Shown here: positions 1 to 6,196 of the stretch, piece by piece
Layout of the letters: every line of letters starts with the position of its first letter
How positions within the stretch are numbered: position 1 is the first letter of the stretch
DNA from: Chloroflexota bacterium
GTDB lineage: Bacteria > Chloroflexota > Dehalococcoidia > Lucifugimonadales > JADFKI01
Assembly (NCBI GenBank): GCA_022565015.1
Contig: JADFKI010000118.1
Span: forward strand, 1 to 10,319
DNA: 10,319 bases
Direction of reading: 5' to 3'
The notes under the pieces: generated by a model
The model's database searches: none
Told to the model about the DNA's origin: nothing
The model's input: the letters and a program-made list of their open reading frames with translations, nothing else
Program-made: the position numbers and the translations under genes

Positions 1-195
1 ACCGGCGACGTCCATCTCCAGTCTTGGAGCGTCAACTGACCCAATGGAGCGGACAGTCGTCAAAGCGATCTTGCCGCCGACGTCGGAGACATGGCGCAGC
101 TCTTCGTTTTCGAAGGAATCGCTTCCATAGCGGCCCCGAAAATACGTAAGATGTCCGGCCGTCAGAGCGAAATCGAACGGAGGCTTGGGCTCCAT
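1..195 (-). CDS. DNA-3-methyladenine glycosylase-like protein, N-terminal part (runs off left edge)
   Basis: Sixty-five codons are visible from the ATG at 195 to the window edge. The translation begins MEPKPPFDFALTAGHLTYF and continues with RGRYGSDSFE and a DVGGK segment. From memory this matches the N-terminal beta domain of AlkA-type DNA-3-methyladenine glycosylase II proteins (PPFDF start, then a YFRGRYG-like stretch). These enzymes excise alkylated bases in base-excision repair. The catalytic helix-hairpin-helix and Asp lie beyond the window, so activity cannot be judged. The gene follows the DUF4389 gene on the same strand with 17 bp between stop and ATG. An in-frame GTG at 216 overlaps the upstream TGA as GTGA, which would be a classic translational-coupling start adding seven residues. 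No good Shine-Dalgarno precedes the ATG, so the GTG is a serious alternative. Family assignment is moderately sure. Confidence 0.6.
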   Translation of the reverse strand, partial: MEPKPPFDFALTAGHLTYFRGRYGSDSFENEELRHVSDVGGKIALTTVRSIGSVDAPRLEMDVAG

Positions 196-212
196 AAAGG
201 TAGGCGTAGACC

Positions 213-827
213 TCACGGACTCAGTCTAAATGGCGGATACTCGTCACGCATTAAAGCGGCGTAGGCCACTACACGAAAGCTCCAGCGGTTGAAGCCGATA
301 ACGAGATCGTAGATATCTTGAGGGTAGCGTCCTTTGAACAGCAGAACGACCGCGGCAAATAACACGAGGACGCTGGTCAGCCCTCCTCCGGTGCGAGGAC
401 CAGCTCCCCCGCTCAAGAAGGTCATGACGATGTAGTGCGGAATGGCCAGGAGCCACCACTTAACGAAGACCAGACCCCTTGACAATCTCTCTGGATAATC
501 GACCTCCAAATTGGCCGGATAGTCTCTGCTCTCCAGGCTGAACGGCGGATACCGGTCGGTGCCCAGCGCGCTATAAGAGTAGAAGCCGACCCGCCAGGTC
601 CAGCGCAACACGCCCACGTTGAATCCGAACATGCCTCTGGGATACCTGCCCGTGAAAACAATGGCGAAAAACGCCACAACGGTTATAGCAATGAAGGCAA
701 TCCACAAGAAGAGGAGGACCACGATGTGTGGAATTATGAGAATCCATTTGACGAGCCATAACCAGCGGCTCAGCTCTTCTGAAAGCTCGCCTTCAACTGA
801 GACCGGATAAACACTCTGAGTAGCCAT
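213..827 (-). CDS. DUF4389 domain membrane protein with internal duplication
   Basis: This 204-residue integral membrane protein is built from two tandem copies of one unit. Residues ~21-98 and ~117-202 each run: a VKW helix (RWLWLVKW / RGLVFVKW), an IPH(I/Y)IV membrane segment, a short GRYP motif (FTGRYPRG / FKGRYPQD), an aromatic RW-W/S-FRV stretch, and a closing YPPF(S/R)L. This is the pattern of DUF4389 proteins, whose function is unknown. About four hydrophobic segments are visible (~26-60, 121-137, 149-165). The open frame extends upstream to 926, but 827 is the start: AAAGGAGG precedes it at proper spacing, and the predicted promoter at 864-892 would start transcription downstream of the longer start. 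It ends in TGA four bases into a possible GTG start of the glycosylase-like gene, suggesting cotranscription. The domain is a confident call; the role is unknown. Confidence 0.85.
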   Translation of the reverse strand: MATQSVYPVSVEGELSEELSRWLWLVKWILIIPHIVVLLFLWIAFIAITVVAFFAIVFTGRYPRGMFGFNVGVLRWTWRVGFYSYSALGTDRYPPFSLESRDYPANLEVDYPERLSRGLVFVKWWLLAIPHYIVMTFLSGGAGPRTGGGLTSVLVLFAAVVLLFKGRYPQDIYDLVIGFNRWSFRVVAYAALMRDEYPPFRLSP

Positions 828-830
828 TGC

Positions 831-839
831 GCCTCCTTT
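831..839 (-). promoter_or_regulatory. Shine-Dalgarno site deciding the DUF4389 start
   Basis: On the minus strand AAAGGAGGC precedes the ATG at 827 with about five bases between the GGAGG core and the start codon. It fixes the start against the longer open frame reaching 926. Confidence 0.8.
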
Positions 840-863
840 GCTTAGCGGTGGTCGTACGCGCCG

Positions 864-892
864 AGTATACGCCGGTCGGAACAGCATGGCAA
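864..892 (-). promoter_or_regulatory. Sigma70-type promoter of the DUF4389 unit
   Basis: Read on the minus strand, TTGCCA (892-887) is followed by a 17-bp spacer and TATACT (869-864). Both boxes are close to consensus and the spacing is optimal. The expected transcription start is near 857, leaving a ~30-nt leader with a strong Shine-Dalgarno before the ATG at 827. It lies back-to-back with the aminotransferase promoter at 1021-1029. Confidence 0.6.
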
Positions 893-1020
893 TCTGATGG
901 CGACGGCTTCGCCCGCCCTTCGTCAAGGGGCGCAGGCCAAGAAGGGGCTCACGGGCACTTCACACCCTTGGCATGCCGAATTCGCAGAGCACGCGCCGCA
1001 TCGCTATGTCCGCGCGTCGG

Positions 1021-1029
1021 TGATATAAT
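1021..1029 (+). promoter_or_regulatory. Extended -10 promoter of the aminotransferase gene
   Basis: TGATATAAT is a perfect extended -10 element (TGn plus TATAAT at 1024-1029). No convincing -35 box lies 16-18 bp upstream, which is common for extended -10 promoters. Transcription would start near 1036, about 50 nt before the ATG at 1085. Confidence 0.55.
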
Positions 1030-1068
1030 CGCGCCGCAGAGACGATACCGAAGGGACGGATTGTCATC

Positions 1069-1077
1069 AAGGAGGGG
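1069..1077 (+). promoter_or_regulatory. Shine-Dalgarno site deciding the aminotransferase start
   Basis: AAGGAGGGG sits about 9 bases (from the GGAGG core) before the ATG at 1085. The open frame continues upstream to 827, but that part lies before the predicted transcription start and shows no family similarity. Confidence 0.75.
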
Positions 1078-1084
1078 CGAAAGC

Positions 1085-2371
1085 ATGCCGAGCATCGACG
1101 AGCGCTACCTAGAGCTACATCCGAAGTCATCGCTCATTTCTCAAGAGGCCGAGGAGCTATTCCCCGACGGCGTAACCCACGACGGACGAAAGTCCGCACC
1201 GTTTCGCGTCTACATGGACCACGGCAAAGGACCCCGCAAGTGGGACATAGACGGCAACGAATACATCGATTTCCGTACGGGACACGGCTCCATGATATTG
1301 GGACAGGCTAATCCCGCCATAGTCCAGGCCGTCCAGGATCAGGTAGCAAAAGGCACTCACCTGAGCGCATCCACGGAGCTCGAGGTGGGATGGGCCAAAC
1401 TGGTCAAGGACCTGGTCCCCTCGGCCGACAAGCTGCGATACGTTGGTTCCGGCACCGAGGCCATGATGATGACTTTCCGCATGGCCCGGACCTACAGCGG
1501 GAAGACCAAAATAATCAAGTTCGACCAGGCTTTCCACGGCTGGGCCGACGGCCCCTTCGTCGGTGCGGCGAACGACAACCCGAACAACGGCATACCCGAC
1601 GGCGTCCGGGACACGATGATTGTCCTCCCCTACGACATCGCCGAGGTAGAGCGCACGCTGGACAACGACGACGATATCGCGGCCGTCGCATTCCAGGGCA
1701 ACCAGGTCGTCAACCCCAAGTTCATCGAGCAGCTGAGAGACCTGACGGCGTCGCGAAACACGATACTGATTTTCGATGAGGTCGTAAGCGGCTTTCGCTT
1801 TTCCAGAGGCGGATGCCAGGGCCTGTACGACATCGTTCCCGACCTGACCGGCATGGCAAAGATACTTGCGGGCGGACTTCCAGGCGGGTGCGTTGCCGGG
1901 CGCGCGGACATCGTCGACACCATCGCGCCGGGAAAGATAGCTCATCCCGGAACGTTCAACGCCAACCCGCTTTCGGCAGCCGCAGGAATAGCCGCATTGA
2001 CACTCGTCAAGAACGAGCCCATCGGCGAGACTGCCGATGCCCGGGCCCAACAGCTCAAAACAGGACTCAACGACATTCTGACGAAGATGGAGGTGCCGGG
2101 GTGCGCCTACGGGGTGTCCTCCATCGTACACATGCGCTTGGGCCTCGACCACGAGTGCGACCACGTTTACTGTGAGGCGGGCGCGCAGGCGATGATGACG
2201 ATGGGCAACGAGACCACGGCCCTGCTCGGTCGGGCAACGGTCAACGAGGGAATATGGGGCAGTCCAACGAGCTTCATCCTCTCGGCCACCCACACCGAAG
2301 CGGACATCGACCTAGCGCTGGAGAAGTACGAGAAGGCCATGCACGCCACTCGCAGCGAGGGCGCGATCTAG
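1085..2371 (+). CDS. Class III PLP-dependent aminotransferase, glutamate-1-semialdehyde aminomutase-like
   Basis: This 428-residue protein has the full fold-type I class III aminotransferase layout. The cofactor phosphate-binding motif GSGTEA is at 121-126, the FHGWAD segment at 150-155, the pyridine-nitrogen Asp in DEVVSGFR at 231-238, and the Schiff-base Lys259 in MAKILAGGLPGG. These match glutamate-1-semialdehyde 2,1-aminomutase (HemL) and its many paralogs, including length. No tetrapyrrole genes are nearby and such paralogs are often general aspartate-aminotransferase-family transaminases, so substrate and a heme role are left open. The start is set by AAGGAGGGG and a family-typical N-terminus, MPSIDERYLELHPKS. 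Its own promoter is at 1021-1029 and a strong hairpin follows the stop. The last 30 codons and the terminator are duplicated at 3661-3818, beyond the Fic gene. Confidence 0.88.
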   Translation: MPSIDERYLELHPKSSLISQEAEELFPDGVTHDGRKSAPFRVYMDHGKGPRKWDIDGNEYIDFRTGHGSMILGQANPAIVQAVQDQVAKGTHLSASTELEVGWAKLVKDLVPSADKLRYVGSGTEAMMMTFRMARTYSGKTKIIKFDQAFHGWADGPFVGAANDNPNNGIPDGVRDTMIVLPYDIAEVERTLDNDDDIAAVAFQGNQVVNPKFIEQLRDLTASRNTILIFDEVVSGFRFSRGGCQGLYDIVPDLTGMAKILAGGLPGGCVAGRADIVDTIAPGKIAHPGTFNANPLSAAAGIAALTLVKNEPIGETADARAQQLKTGLNDILTKMEVPGCAYGVSSIVHMRLGLDHECDHVYCEAGAQAMMTMGNETTALLGRATVNEGIWGSPTSFILSATHTEADIDLALEKYEKAMHATRSEGAI

Positions 2372-2434
2372 TTTTCAGGGCCTCTGAATACAGCGGAGTT
2401 ATGAAATGACGGGGCGGCTCACGAGCCGCCCCTA
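2280..2434 (+). repeat. Direct repeat copy A: aminotransferase 3' end plus terminator
   Basis: This copy includes the last 30 codons of the intact aminotransferase gene, its TAG, the 3' flank and the terminator hairpin. It aligns with 3661-3818 over its whole length at roughly 92 percent by eye, with small indels only around the hairpin. Identity starts sharply at TCTCGGCC in both copies and stops just after CCGCCCCTA. The two copies bracket the 1226-bp Fic segment. Confidence 0.92.
2411..2432. terminator. Rho-independent-type hairpin between convergent aminotransferase and Fic genes
   Basis: GGGGCGGCTC pairs perfectly with GAGCCGCCCC (the inner C-G pair probably opens to give a 4-nt loop). 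It is followed by a modest U-rich tail (TATTTCTACT) on the plus strand. It lies 39 bp after the aminotransferase stop and 5 bp beyond the Fic stop, so it could serve both. Since a variant recurs at 3794-3816, it may also belong to a dispersed palindromic repeat family. Confidence 0.7.
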
Positions 2435-2437
2435 TTT

Positions 2438-3541
2438 CTACTCTGGCAAAGCCAGCTGCTTTTCCGTGGATTCGCCTTCGACGGCGCGTTGTCTTGTCAC
2501 AGTCGGCCTGTACACCCTGGAGCGGGTCTTTCCTTCGGCTTCGAGGAGGCCCAGTTCAACGAGCTTCGCAAGGTCCCGAGAGGCCGTCAAAGGAGAAACC
2601 CCCGTGACTTCTATGTAATCGGAGCGCGTTATTTGTCCAAGATGCAGCGCGTACATATGTCCGTCAACTTGGCGAGGAGTGAGACCTGCGTCTGATCCCG
2701 ACACATGGAGGTCTTGCATCATTCGATGCCAGTCCGTCAGGCGACCAACGAGCGCATCAATATGAAGTTTCATGGCTACGACGAAAAATTCTAACCAGCT
2801 GGTTGCATCATAACTTTCGGAGAAACGGGTATCCAGCGCGCGCTCAATAGCCGCAAAATACCTATCGCGAATCGCGGACAGGTGAAATTCTAGGGAGAGG
2901 AGTTTCTTAAAGCCGAACCCGGTTCTTTGCAAGACCAAAGTCGACAGCCCCCGCGCCGTCCTGCCGTTGCCATCCCAAAAAGGGTGAATTGCGACGAGGT
3001 GCAGATGGGCAATTCCGGCCTTTAGGACCGGATGCATGTCATCATCTTCGTTTCGCAGCCACAGGGCAAGAGAGCGCATCAGGTCGGGAACATCCCCCTG
3101 GTCCGGTGGATCGAAATTTCCCACCGTAGTTTTACCTTTGCGATATGCCCCCGGCGTGAGGATAGGCAGAGCGCCGTCCATGAAATACCTATTGAGCTGT
3201 CTGATTACGAGCTCATCTATAGGTATGTCCTGCTGGTCGCTCAAGAAGTCAATAAACTCATAGGCGCGAAGAGCGTTCAAGTTGGCCAGCTCGTCTTCGG
3301 TAGGTTTTCCAGCACGGCGGTCGTTTGCGAGCTGCCTTACAGCCGCTTCGTCCAAACTTGCGCCCTCAATTCGGGTAGTCCCCGTCGCTCGCTCAATGCG
3401 AACGTCTCGTTTTATCCATTCTTCATGCTTGGGCATGATAAGCATGTTGTCGACGAGCCACATCTGCCTTTCGATATCGTCCAAGGCTGAGCGGATCAAC
3501 TCTGTAAAATTAAATACCGGCCTGAATATATTATCATTCAT
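2438..3541 (-). CDS. Class II Fic domain protein (AMPylase-like) with C-terminal winged helix
   Basis: This is a complete Fic family protein (367 residues from the ATG at 3541; 374 from an in-frame TTG at 3562). Residues below use the longer numbering. The canonical catalytic motif HPFWDGNGRTAR is at 193-204: His for base catalysis, Asp for Mg2+, GNGR for the ATP phosphates. TTRIEG at 62-67 fits the (S/T)xxxE(G/N) inhibitory helix, here N-terminal, so a class II self-inhibited Fic. The flap region is near TPGAYRKG (137-144). Residues ~294-354 look like a winged-helix DNA-binding domain. Family members usually AMPylate hydroxyl side chains of target proteins; the target is unknown. Neither start has a Shine-Dalgarno. 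The gene is AT-richer than its neighbours, lies in a segment flanked by duplicated aminotransferase 3' ends, and has an inverted repeat over its start, suggesting acquisition and autoregulation. Confidence 0.9.
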   Translation of the reverse strand: MNDNIFRPVFNFTELIRSALDDIERQMWLVDNMLIMPKHEEWIKRDVRIERATGTTRIEGASLDEAAVRQLANDRRAGKPTEDELANLNALRAYEFIDFLSDQQDIPIDELVIRQLNRYFMDGALPILTPGAYRKGKTTVGNFDPPDQGDVPDLMRSLALWLRNEDDDMHPVLKAGIAHLHLVAIHPFWDGNGRTARGLSTLVLQRTGFGFKKLLSLEFHLSAIRDRYFAAIERALDTRFSESYDATSWLEFFVVAMKLHIDALVGRLTDWHRMMQDLHVSGSDAGLTPRQVDGHMYALHLGQITRSDYIEVTGVSPLTASRDLAKLVELGLLEAEGKTRSRVYRPTVTRQRAVEGESTEKQLALPE

Positions 3542-3590
3542 ATCAGTAGAGATAGTATGCAAAGTACGTTAATGATATAAATGATAATAT
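3528..3590. promoter_or_regulatory. Inverted repeat over the Fic start, candidate operator
   Basis: Left arm ATATTATCATTCATATCA (3528-3545) and right arm TGATATAAATGATAATAT (3573-3590) are reverse complements at 17 of 18 positions, separated by 27 bp. The left arm covers the ATG of fic (3541) and the right arm lies where its promoter should be. The region is very AT-rich against a GC-rich background. A dimeric regulator, possibly the Fic protein through its winged helix, could bind both arms and block expression. The repeat is seen directly; the regulator is inference. Confidence 0.6.
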
Positions 3591-3660
3591 CAAGACTCAC
3601 GTTTAGCGTCAAGGCGTTCGCCCTGTGTCGAGTCGCAAGACTATTTCTGAAAAGTGGACG

Positions 3661-3752
3661 TCTCGGCCACCCACACCGAAGCGGACATCGACTCGGCGTT
3701 GGAGAAGTACGAGAAGGCCATGCACGCCACCCGCAGCGAGGGCGCGATCTAG
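3661..3752 (+). pseudogene. Aminotransferase 3' remnant (last 30 codons)
   Basis: The reading frame SATHTEADID then SALEKYEKAMHATRSEGAI and TAG is preserved relative to the intact gene, with one amino-acid change (Leu to Ser) and two synonymous changes. There is no start codon, promoter or upstream part of the gene before it. It is either the original 3' end displaced by an integrating Fic cassette or what is left of a tandem paralog. It cannot encode a working enzyme. Confidence 0.85.
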
Positions 3753-3793
3753 TTTTCGGGGCCTCTGAGTGCAGCGAAGTTATGAAAAGAACG

Positions 3794-3816
3794 GGGGCGG
3801 CTCATGCAGCCGCCCC
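3794..3816. terminator. Hairpin after the aminotransferase remnant, likely terminator of the LLM operon
   Basis: GGGGCGGCT pairs with AGCCGCCCC around a 5-nt CATGC loop. On the minus strand it is followed by GTTCTTTTC, a fair U-tract, and lies about 55 bp past the LLM oxidoreductase stop at 3871. It therefore probably terminates the cyclase-LLM transcript. It is the copy-B counterpart of the hairpin at 2411-2432, with a different loop but the same stem. Confidence 0.6.
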
Positions 3817-3870
3817 TACTAATTCCACAATATTTAGTGTATGGACCCGTACACAGACACTTTGGCGTGG

Positions 3871-4800
3871 CTACCCAACCTGCGGTATCACGCGTTCCTG
3901 GAAGAGCTCAAGCTGACGGACTTCGTCCTCCACGGGCCAGAGATATAGGCGCTGAGCGCCCGCGGCCTGGTACGCGGAAAGCTTCTCGGCGCACTCCTCT
4001 GCCGAGCCAACGGGCAGGCGCTCTCTGAGCTCCTCCTCCGGCCGGTTGATCGCAGGTGCGATAATATCGCGAATCACTCTATCGGCTTCACATGGGTCTT
4101 CCGTAACGTAGCAGAACATCGTCGCGATGGCGTCGGGAAATTGACCGGCGTCTTTTCCCGCATCACCGAGGTACGCATCTAGACGGGCCCTCGCCTCCTG
4201 AAACATCTCGGGCGTCGTGTTGTACGCCGACGCCAACCAGCCATCGCCCAGGCGGGCGACCCTTCGAAGTCCCGCGGGAGAGCCCCAGCTGCCCAGCCAT
4301 ATGGGCGGACCAGGCTGCTGCCTTGGATGTGGCTCCATCTCTACACCTTCGGTCGAATAGTAGGCGCCCTTGAATTGGGTCCCTTCCTTGCTCCACAGGG
4401 CACGCATCGTCTCCACGGCCTCGTCAAGGCGCTTCCAGCGCTCCTCGAACGGTATGCCCACCGCGGAGTAGTCGCGTTGCGATGAGCCGGGACCCACGCC
4501 GACCGTGAGCCTTCCCTCGGAAAGAATATCGATCGCTGAAAGAGTCTTGGCCATAGCCACCGGCCCTCTCACGATGGGCAGGGAGACCGTGGTCGCAAAC
4601 CCGATGGACGATGTTGACGCTATCACCGAGGCCAGCGCGGTCGGACCATCCATCCAGGGCCTGGAAAAGAGCAGATGGTCATTGGCGCACAAGGTCCCGA
4701 AGCCGAGCCGTTCCGCAGTCTCGCTATAGTCGATGATCTGCTTCAGAGATGTGCCTTTGCCCGTAAAATCAATTAAGGGAAGGTGCGCGCCATAGTCCAT
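3871..4800 (-). CDS. LLM-class (luciferase-like) F420/FMN-dependent oxidoreductase
   Basis: This 309-residue TIM-barrel enzyme has the bacterial luciferase-like architecture. It begins MDYGAHLPLIDF, has the FGTLCANDHLL segment (~34-44), and the hallmark EGRLTVGVGPGSSQRDY (~95-111) followed by GIPFEERWKRLDEAVETMRALW. PPIWLGSWG and LARLGDGW-like segments complete the flavin/F420 pocket in the middle. Family members are FMN-dependent monooxygenases or F420-dependent reductases; sequence alone does not separate these or give a substrate. GGAGG lies about 6 bases before the ATG at 4800. It starts 60 bp after the cyclase gene ends on the same strand, so both are probably one transcript from the promoter at 5889-5916, ending at the hairpin at 3794-3816. 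A joint catabolic pathway (oxygenation plus hydrolysis) is inference. Confidence 0.88.
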   Translation of the reverse strand: MDYGAHLPLIDFTGKGTSLKQIIDYSETAERLGFGTLCANDHLLFSRPWMDGPTALASVIASTSSIGFATTVSLPIVRGPVAMAKTLSAIDILSEGRLTVGVGPGSSQRDYSAVGIPFEERWKRLDEAVETMRALWSKEGTQFKGAYYSTEGVEMEPHPRQQPGPPIWLGSWGSPAGLRRVARLGDGWLASAYNTTPEMFQEARARLDAYLGDAGKDAGQFPDAIATMFCYVTEDPCEADRVIRDIIAPAINRPEEELRERLPVGSAEECAEKLSAYQAAGAQRLYLWPVEDEVRQLELFQERVIPQVG

Positions 4801-4860
4801 TACAGCCTCCGTCCAGGGCCTGCCGGTCCCAGCCCTAAGTTCGACTCATGCTTTCGGCGC

Positions 4861-5787
4861 TTAGAAGACGGCGATGGGATTTACGGGAGAGCCTGTGCCG
4901 CCAATGACGTTCAGCGGGTTTATCGTGATCATGAACTCGTAGCGGCCCTCTTCGGCGCAGGCCTTTGCCAGTGGTTCGAGCAGCGCGTTATCCAGAAGGG
5001 CGACACCGTAGGCGAAGATGACCCCGTGGACGCTCCATCCCAGCCCATAATCGTTGGGAGAGGCGTCCATCATGTCCCAGCCTAGTATGGACATATCGTT
5101 GTCTCGAACGAATGGCAGGCATGATGTGTGCAACCCCGGCCTGGGCTCGTTGGTGACCGAGTTGGCCCAGACGCCGTCGTGGTCCGCGGCATAGGCTTCA
5201 CGGCCGCTGTAGACGAATACGGCGTCTCCCGGCTCCAGCGTTACGCCTTGTGCTTTGGCGATGTCCTCGAGCTCCCAGCCGTGGACGGGCTCCTCGACCG
5301 TGACGTAGGGCTTGCCGCGGTGCTTCGGCACATCGAGAAGGACCCCACGCGTTAGTATGCCGTCGCTCCACTGGTCGATCGTGCCGTAATTGGCGCCGTC
5401 GAAGCTCAGCGTCTCCGAGGGCTTTCGCCCGTCCCACATGCCAGCCTCGTCCCAAACATGGCACAGGGCGTCGATATGAGTGGTCGATGTTCCGTGATAT
5501 AGAATGCCGTAGAAATCCACCGCGGCCCCGCTGTTGTTGGGCCGCTCCCACACGCTCATGTAATGCTGGGCGGGCCGGGGGTTCTCCGCTGAAGGCGTGA
5601 CGGGAAAGGGCCTGCTGAGCGATACGGTGCGGCCCTTGCTGACGAGCTGCGCCGCCTTCAGGCGCTTGCCGTCCGTTATGAGGTTCATGGCCCCCGCCGA
5701 GCCCTTGTCACCCCAGCGGCCCCAGTTGCGGCGATCCCTGAGATAAGACATCACCTCTTCCTGGGTCGGTAGCTGTCGGTCAGCCAT
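4861..5787 (-). CDS. Cyclase-family metal-dependent hydrolase (kynurenine-formamidase-like fold)
   Basis: This 308-residue protein belongs to the cyclase family (PF04199-type). The metal-binding signature is HGTSTTHIDALCH at 98-110, a variant of HxGTHxDxPxH, giving His98, His104, Asp106 and His110 as likely ligands. The C-terminal half has the usual LEPGDAVFVYSGRE strand and a LGWDMMDA segment. Members hydrolyse amide, ester or lactone-type bonds (kynurenine formamidase, isatin hydrolase, carbamoyl hydrolases), so the substrate is open. At ~308 residues it belongs to the longer subgroup rather than the ~210-residue KynB type. GGAGG lies six bases before the ATG at 5787. It is first in a unit with the LLM oxidoreductase and has a promoter at 5889-5916. 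No signal peptide is evident, so it is cytoplasmic. Confidence 0.88.
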   Translation of the reverse strand: MADRQLPTQEEVMSYLRDRRNWGRWGDKGSAGAMNLITDGKRLKAAQLVSKGRTVSLSRPFPVTPSAENPRPAQHYMSVWERPNNSGAAVDFYGILYHGTSTTHIDALCHVWDEAGMWDGRKPSETLSFDGANYGTIDQWSDGILTRGVLLDVPKHRGKPYVTVEEPVHGWELEDIAKAQGVTLEPGDAVFVYSGREAYAADHDGVWANSVTNEPRPGLHTSCLPFVRDNDMSILGWDMMDASPNDYGLGWSVHGVIFAYGVALLDNALLEPLAKACAEEGRYEFMITINPLNVIGGTGSPVNPIAVF

Positions 5788-5888
5788 TTCATACCTCCAT
5801 ATATACGGGCATACCTACGGATCTGGTCCTTGCATCGGGCTGAATGCCGTTGCGATGGGCAATCGCCGCCATCGCCTCGATTGGTGTG

Positions 5889-5916
5889 ATTATACCCGGC
5901 ACCGATCTGAAATCAA
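5889..5916 (-). promoter_or_regulatory. Promoter of the cyclase-LLM unit
   Basis: On the minus strand TTGATT (5916-5911), a 16-bp spacer and a perfect TATAAT (5894-5889) face the cyclase gene. The expected transcription start is near 5882, giving a ~95-nt leader to the ATG at 5787. Confidence 0.6.
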
Positions 5917-6086
5917 CTTCAACCCTTTTTCACACCGACCGACATAGCCTGCGCAGGCCGATGGGTCTCTCATGGATTGCAATCACGTGACGGCCCATGT
6001 TAGAGCCGCCTGTGCGCTCGTTCCGGGGCTCCAATGCGGCAGGATAATAGTGTAGTTTCGGTCCTGCCTCGGTGCCGACCCTATCG

Positions 6087-6115
6087 TTGACACTGCCATG
6101 CTATAGCCGTATTAT
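6087..6115 (+). promoter_or_regulatory. Consensus sigma70 promoter of usp
   Basis: A perfect TTGACA (6087-6092), a 17-bp spacer and TATTAT (6110-6115) form the best promoter in the window. Transcription would start near 6122, leaving a ~75-nt leader before the GTG at 6197. Confidence 0.75.
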
Positions 6116-6196
6116 TCGGTTTCCAGACAAGCTTTTTTTCCATCCCATCGCACTCACATTTTGTAGCGTAACGACGACAAAACGAGGGAGTTCCCT

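Larger units (their letters stand above)
3661..3818 (+). repeat. Direct repeat copy B: displaced aminotransferase 3' end plus terminator
   Basis: This is the second copy of the segment at 2280-2434 in the same orientation, 1381 bp downstream. Differences include a CTA-to-TCG codon change, two synonymous codon changes, about five substitutions in the 3' flank, and small changes around the hairpin that keep it paired. Confidence 0.92.
5788..6196. other. 409-bp divergent intergenic region
   Basis: No convincing gene is present; the short open frame at 6081-6275 on the minus strand overlaps the start of usp and resembles nothing. The region holds two outward-facing promoters (5889-5916 minus and 6087-6115 plus), a perfect 12-bp palindrome GCCTGCGCAGGC at 5947-5958 between them, and a T-tract with a weak TTTTGT/ACAAAA inverted repeat (6159-6164, 6177-6182) in the usp leader. 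The palindrome could be a regulator site, but nothing identifies the regulator. Confidence 0.6.

Noticed and set aside
827..1084. N-terminal extension of the aminotransferase frame
   Set aside because: It lies mostly upstream of the predicted promoter, and the strong Shine-Dalgarno and family-like N-terminus are at 1085.
1157..2293. 378-codon open frame on the minus strand opposite the aminotransferase
   Set aside because: It is an antisense shadow of a clear gene, has no family-like motifs and no start signals.
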